A stretch of DNA of 5,933 bases from Desulfurococcales archaeon (GTDB taxonomy: Archaea; Thermoproteota; Thermoprotei_A; Sulfolobales; Ignisphaeraceae). Where the stretch lies: NCBI GenBank assembly GCA_028276605.1, contig JAPYWC010000038.1, positions 1 to 5,933 of the forward strand, read 5' to 3'. Both the position numbers and the translations under genes were made by a program. Positions within the stretch are counted from its first letter, which is position 1. Every line of letters starts with the position of its first letter. Below are positions 5,298 through 5,933 of the stretch, in pieces. Under the pieces are notes generated by a model. The model saw only the letters and a list, made by a program, of their open reading frames with translations. It had not been told where the DNA came from and made no database searches.

Positions 5298-5933
5298 TTA
5301 AGCCCACCATGATGTGAAGCCAGGTGTGAAAATCCATGGAAGCGGTTCTGCGAGTTCCCTGTCTTTGTATATGACTACAAGGAGAGCAATGGTTGTAAGT
5401 AGAATAGCTATAGAGGCGAAAGGCGGTATTACTTCTCTAGCTATAGGTGTTGAAACATCTTCACCACTAATTTCTACATGAAATACAGTATTTCTTTCTG
5501 ATATACTGCAAACTGTGTAGCCATAGAAGCTTGATGTCATGCTAATAATGTCTGTAACTATGGTGCCGTTAAACCATTTCAAAATGTTTCTAGAGTCGTA
5601 CATGCCAACCCCGTTTACATCAACAAATATTCTAATTCTATTTGCACAGCCTTGCGCTAAGATCGTATCTCTATACGATATTTTCACAGGTGTATTGGGT
5701 TCATAGCTATTTCTGTTGATTATTAGCCCTGACCAAACAATTCTGTTGAGTACTATCCTAGCCTCATTTATTGAAGGAGGCACATAATTGCCGTCAATAG
5801 TGTACACACCTTGATCTTCAATAACCTGCCCCCCAACCTTAACACTAACATTGTATACATATACGCCTGACATGGAGTCAGCAATGAACATCGAATATAC
5901 TGCTCCGCCAATAACCGATACTAGTAGAATGGC
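5298..5933 (-). CDS. Unrecognised membrane-anchored protein with exported domain, 5' end outside window
   Basis: I do not recognise the family. The frame is open to the right edge, giving 211 visible residues. The first ATG (5891) is residue 15 of these and lies inside a hydrophobic stretch that begins earlier (AILLVSVIGGAVYSMFIA), so the true start is probably outside. That stretch resembles the end of a signal peptide, an N-terminal anchor or a pilin-like helix. Next comes a region of about 150 residues rich in alternating hydrophobic residues, probably beta-sheet, with two N-glycosylation sequons (Asn28-Val-Ser and Asn122-Gly-Thr) and two cysteines (96 and 142). A clear membrane helix follows at about 170-189 (PPFASIAILLTTIALLVVIY), then KDRE and a 20-residue tail ending in Trp-Trp-Ala. 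The middle is likely outside the cell. It is one base ahead of moaB and surely in the same transcript; the functional link is unknown. Confidence 0.75.
   Translation of the reverse strand, partial: AILLVSVIGGAVYSMFIADSMSGVYVYNVSVKVGGQVIEDQGVYTIDGNYVPPSINEARIVLNRIVWSGLIINRNSYEPNTPVKISYRDTILAQGCANRIRIFVDVNGVGMYDSRNILKWFNGTIVTDIISMTSSFYGYTVCSISERNTVFHVEISGEDVSTPIAREVIPPFASIAILLTTIALLVVIYKDRELAEPLPWIFTPGFTSWWA
5303..5308 (-). promoter_or_regulatory. Ribosome-binding site of moaB inside the upstream gene
   Basis: GGTGGG ends six bases before the moaB ATG (5296) and is formed by the last codons (Trp-Trp-Ala) of the upstream gene. It matches the GGTG core of the archaeal ribosome-binding motif and supports the first Met over Met7 as the start. 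Confidence 0.55.

Noticed and set aside
5370..5420. PPF plus membrane helix plus charged residues as a PEF/PGF-CTERM sorting signal
   Set aside because: The helix is followed by more than 20 further residues, whereas such signals end within a few basic residues of the helix.

Overview
The window looks like ordinary chromosome from a thermophilic archaeon, most probably a crenarchaeon (Thermoproteota). The reasons are archaeal TATA-like boxes about 40 bases ahead of several genes, arginine codons almost all AGA/AGG, moderately AT-rich DNA, short ribosome-binding motifs that could pair with the archaeal 16S 3' end, and the gene content: a free-standing biotin carboxylase subunit, an M29 aminopeptidase, a MoaB-type molybdopterin/tungstopterin protein and a 14-helix polysaccharide-type flippase. 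The exact genus cannot be told from the sequence alone.

All six genes lie on the minus strand and are read from right to left. At the right edge is a gene of unknown function whose 5' end is outside the window (5298-5933). It encodes a membrane-attached protein with a hydrophobic stretch near each end. One base after its stop codon, moaB begins (4796-5296). The flippase follows 66 bases later with a TTG start (3098-4729), either in the same transcript or from its own weak promoter. A 313-base gap (2785-3097) holds the promoter of the next pair: an M29 metallo-aminopeptidase (1681-2784) and, seven bases further, a very short O6-alkylguanine-DNA alkyltransferase (1317-1673). After another 143-base gap (1174-1316) carrying a likely promoter comes a biotin carboxylase subunit (1-1168), whose last hundred or so residues lie beyond the left edge.

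The genes do not form one obvious pathway. The biotin carboxylase belongs to an acetyl/propionyl-CoA (or pyruvate) carboxylase. The aminopeptidase and DNA-repair gene form a two-gene unit. The right-hand group joins cofactor synthesis (MoaB) with two envelope or membrane proteins. I see no CRISPR array, insertion sequence, tRNA, rRNA or clear terminator.

I did not find a convincing new multi-gene system. The points most worth a second look are a lysine inside the otherwise invariant N-x-R active-site motif of the biotin carboxylase, a four-codon mini-ORF bridging the aminopeptidase and alkyltransferase by two overlapping ATGA junctions, an alkyltransferase stripped to its catalytic domain, and the unrecognised membrane protein coupled to moaB.
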